Assembly (NCBI GenBank): GCA_015062635.1
Contig: SUUF01000004.1
Span: forward strand, 1 to 33,952
Length of the DNA stretch: 33,952 bases
Direction: 5' to 3'
Origin: Coriobacteriaceae bacterium
Lineage (GTDB): Bacteria; Actinomycetota; Coriobacteriia; Coriobacteriales; Eggerthellaceae
The notes under the pieces were generated by a model that saw nothing but the letters and a program-made list of their open reading frames with translations, had not been told where the DNA came from and did not search any database. Each line of letters starts with the position of its first letter. Positions within the stretch are counted from its first letter, which is position 1. Of this stretch, positions 33,285-33,952 are shown in pieces. The translations under genes and the position numbers were made by a program.

Positions 33285-33952
33285 ATGTACCTGCTTCCTG
33301 CCATTGATATCTTGGGTGGCAAGGCGGTGCGCCTGGCCAAGGGCGACTATAGCCGTGTGACCGTGTACAACGACGATCCGGTGGCGCAAGCCGTGGCCTT
33401 CGAAGAGGCCGGCGCCGACTGGGTGCATGTCGTCGATCTTGATGGCGCGCGTTCCGGCGTACCCGAAAACATCGGCATCATCGAGGCCATTGCGCGCAAG
33501 ACCCTGTTGAAAATCGAGGTGGGCGGTGGCGTGCGTTTGCTGGACACGGTGCAGCGCCTGGTGGATGCCGGGGTTTCCCGCGTGGTGATGGGCACCGTGC
33601 TGGTGAAGGACCCTGCGTTGGCGGAAGAGGCCATCAAGCGTTTCGGCGACGTGATGTGCGCGGGCATTGACGCCCGCGACGGCGAGGTGGCCGTTGACGG
33701 TTGGGAAAAGGGCGCGGGCGTTTCTGCGTACGATTTGGCCACGCGCATGGCCCTGCTGGGATACCGGCACATGGTGTACACCGACATCGCGCGCGACGGC
33801 ATGCAGACCGGCATCGATGCGCAGGCATACGCGAAGATGGCCGAGGTGTTCGGCTCGCCTGTGACGGCGTCGGGCGGCGTGGCCACGATGGACGACATCG
33901 AGCGTTTGGGGGCGGTGGCGAATAGCATCGACGGTATTATCACCGGACGCGC
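33285..33952 (+). CDS. hisA: HisA isomerase (ProFAR isomerase), cut by window end
   Basis: HisA isomerises N'-formimino ribotide (ProFAR) to PRFAR by an Amadori rearrangement, giving the substrate of HisH-HisF. The visible 222 residues (of about 240) form a TIM barrel. They begin MYLLPAIDILGGKAVRL with the catalytic acid/base D8, and include VHVVDLDGARSG, the phosphate-binding KIEVGGGVR, and YTDIARDGMQTG, whose Asp is the second catalytic residue. The frame stays open to the window edge. GAAAGGAAA at 33271-33279 is the ribosome site. In some Actinobacteria this protein (PriA) also serves tryptophan synthesis; the sequence alone does not decide that. Confidence 0.95.
   Translation, partial: MYLLPAIDILGGKAVRLAKGDYSRVTVYNDDPVAQAVAFEEAGADWVHVVDLDGARSGVPENIGIIEAIARKTLLKIEVGGGVRLLDTVQRLVDAGVSRVVMGTVLVKDPALAEEAIKRFGDVMCAGIDARDGEVAVDGWEKGAGVSAYDLATRMALLGYRHMVYTDIARDGMQTGIDAQAYAKMAEVFGSPVTASGGVATMDDIERLGAVANSIDGIITGR

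Overview
This is a GC-rich chromosomal window with densely packed, mostly plus-strand genes, short spacers, frequent stop/start overlaps and regular use of GTG and TTG starts. Gene content suggests a high-GC Gram-positive of the class Coriobacteriia (Eggerthellaceae-like). The pointers are an actinobacterial-type DnaE with an apparently intact PHP domain, a GatCAB amidotransferase, an OFA-type MFS carrier, a bacterial NSS transporter, and a histidine pathway using HisZ plus short-form HisG, which is unlike most other Actinobacteria. No rRNA or tRNA is present to settle the taxonomy, so it remains an inference.

Layout. 1-545: a hairpin and a dCMP deaminase. 546-8052: a complete F1Fo ATP synthase operon in the order (I)-B-E-F-H-A-G-D-C, closed by a strong terminator; the c subunit has the features of a proton-coupled ring. 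8165-11670: a MacA/MacB-like exporter (membrane fusion protein, ATPase, FtsX-like permease). 11885-17111: dnaE, then truA with a very long C-terminal tail and a small unknown ORF. 17158-20210: two divergent transporters (OFA-type MFS on minus, NSS on plus) around a 370-base AT-rich control region full of palindromes. 20326-24811: ychF and gatC-gatA-gatB. 24896-27549: convergent genes for a DHA2-type MFS exporter and a membrane-anchored transglutaminase-like protein. 27860 to the end: a his operon, hisZG (fused)-hisD-hisC-hisB-hisH-hisA, with hisA cut by the window edge.

How the genes work together. The atp genes encode one rotary machine. The his genes run from PRPP and ATP towards imidazole glycerol phosphate and histidine. 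GatCAB corrects Glu-tRNA(Gln) and/or Asp-tRNA(Asn). The rest are housekeeping or transport functions.

Most unusual items. (1) A palindromic element of about 108 bases, with 20-base perfect inverted repeats and an internal hairpin, lies in frame inside the coding sequence of the truA tail. It resembles a protein-coding MITE or REP-type element. (2) HisZ and HisG are fused into one polypeptide. (3) An operator-like half-site is shared by the NSS and his upstream regions. (4) Two genes have a -10-like box exactly seven bases before their start codon, suggesting leaderless mRNAs. (5) The ATP synthase has a signal-peptide-like extension on subunit b, an acidic insert in gamma, and two hairpins before atpE. 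No CRISPR array, prophage or complete insertion sequence was seen.
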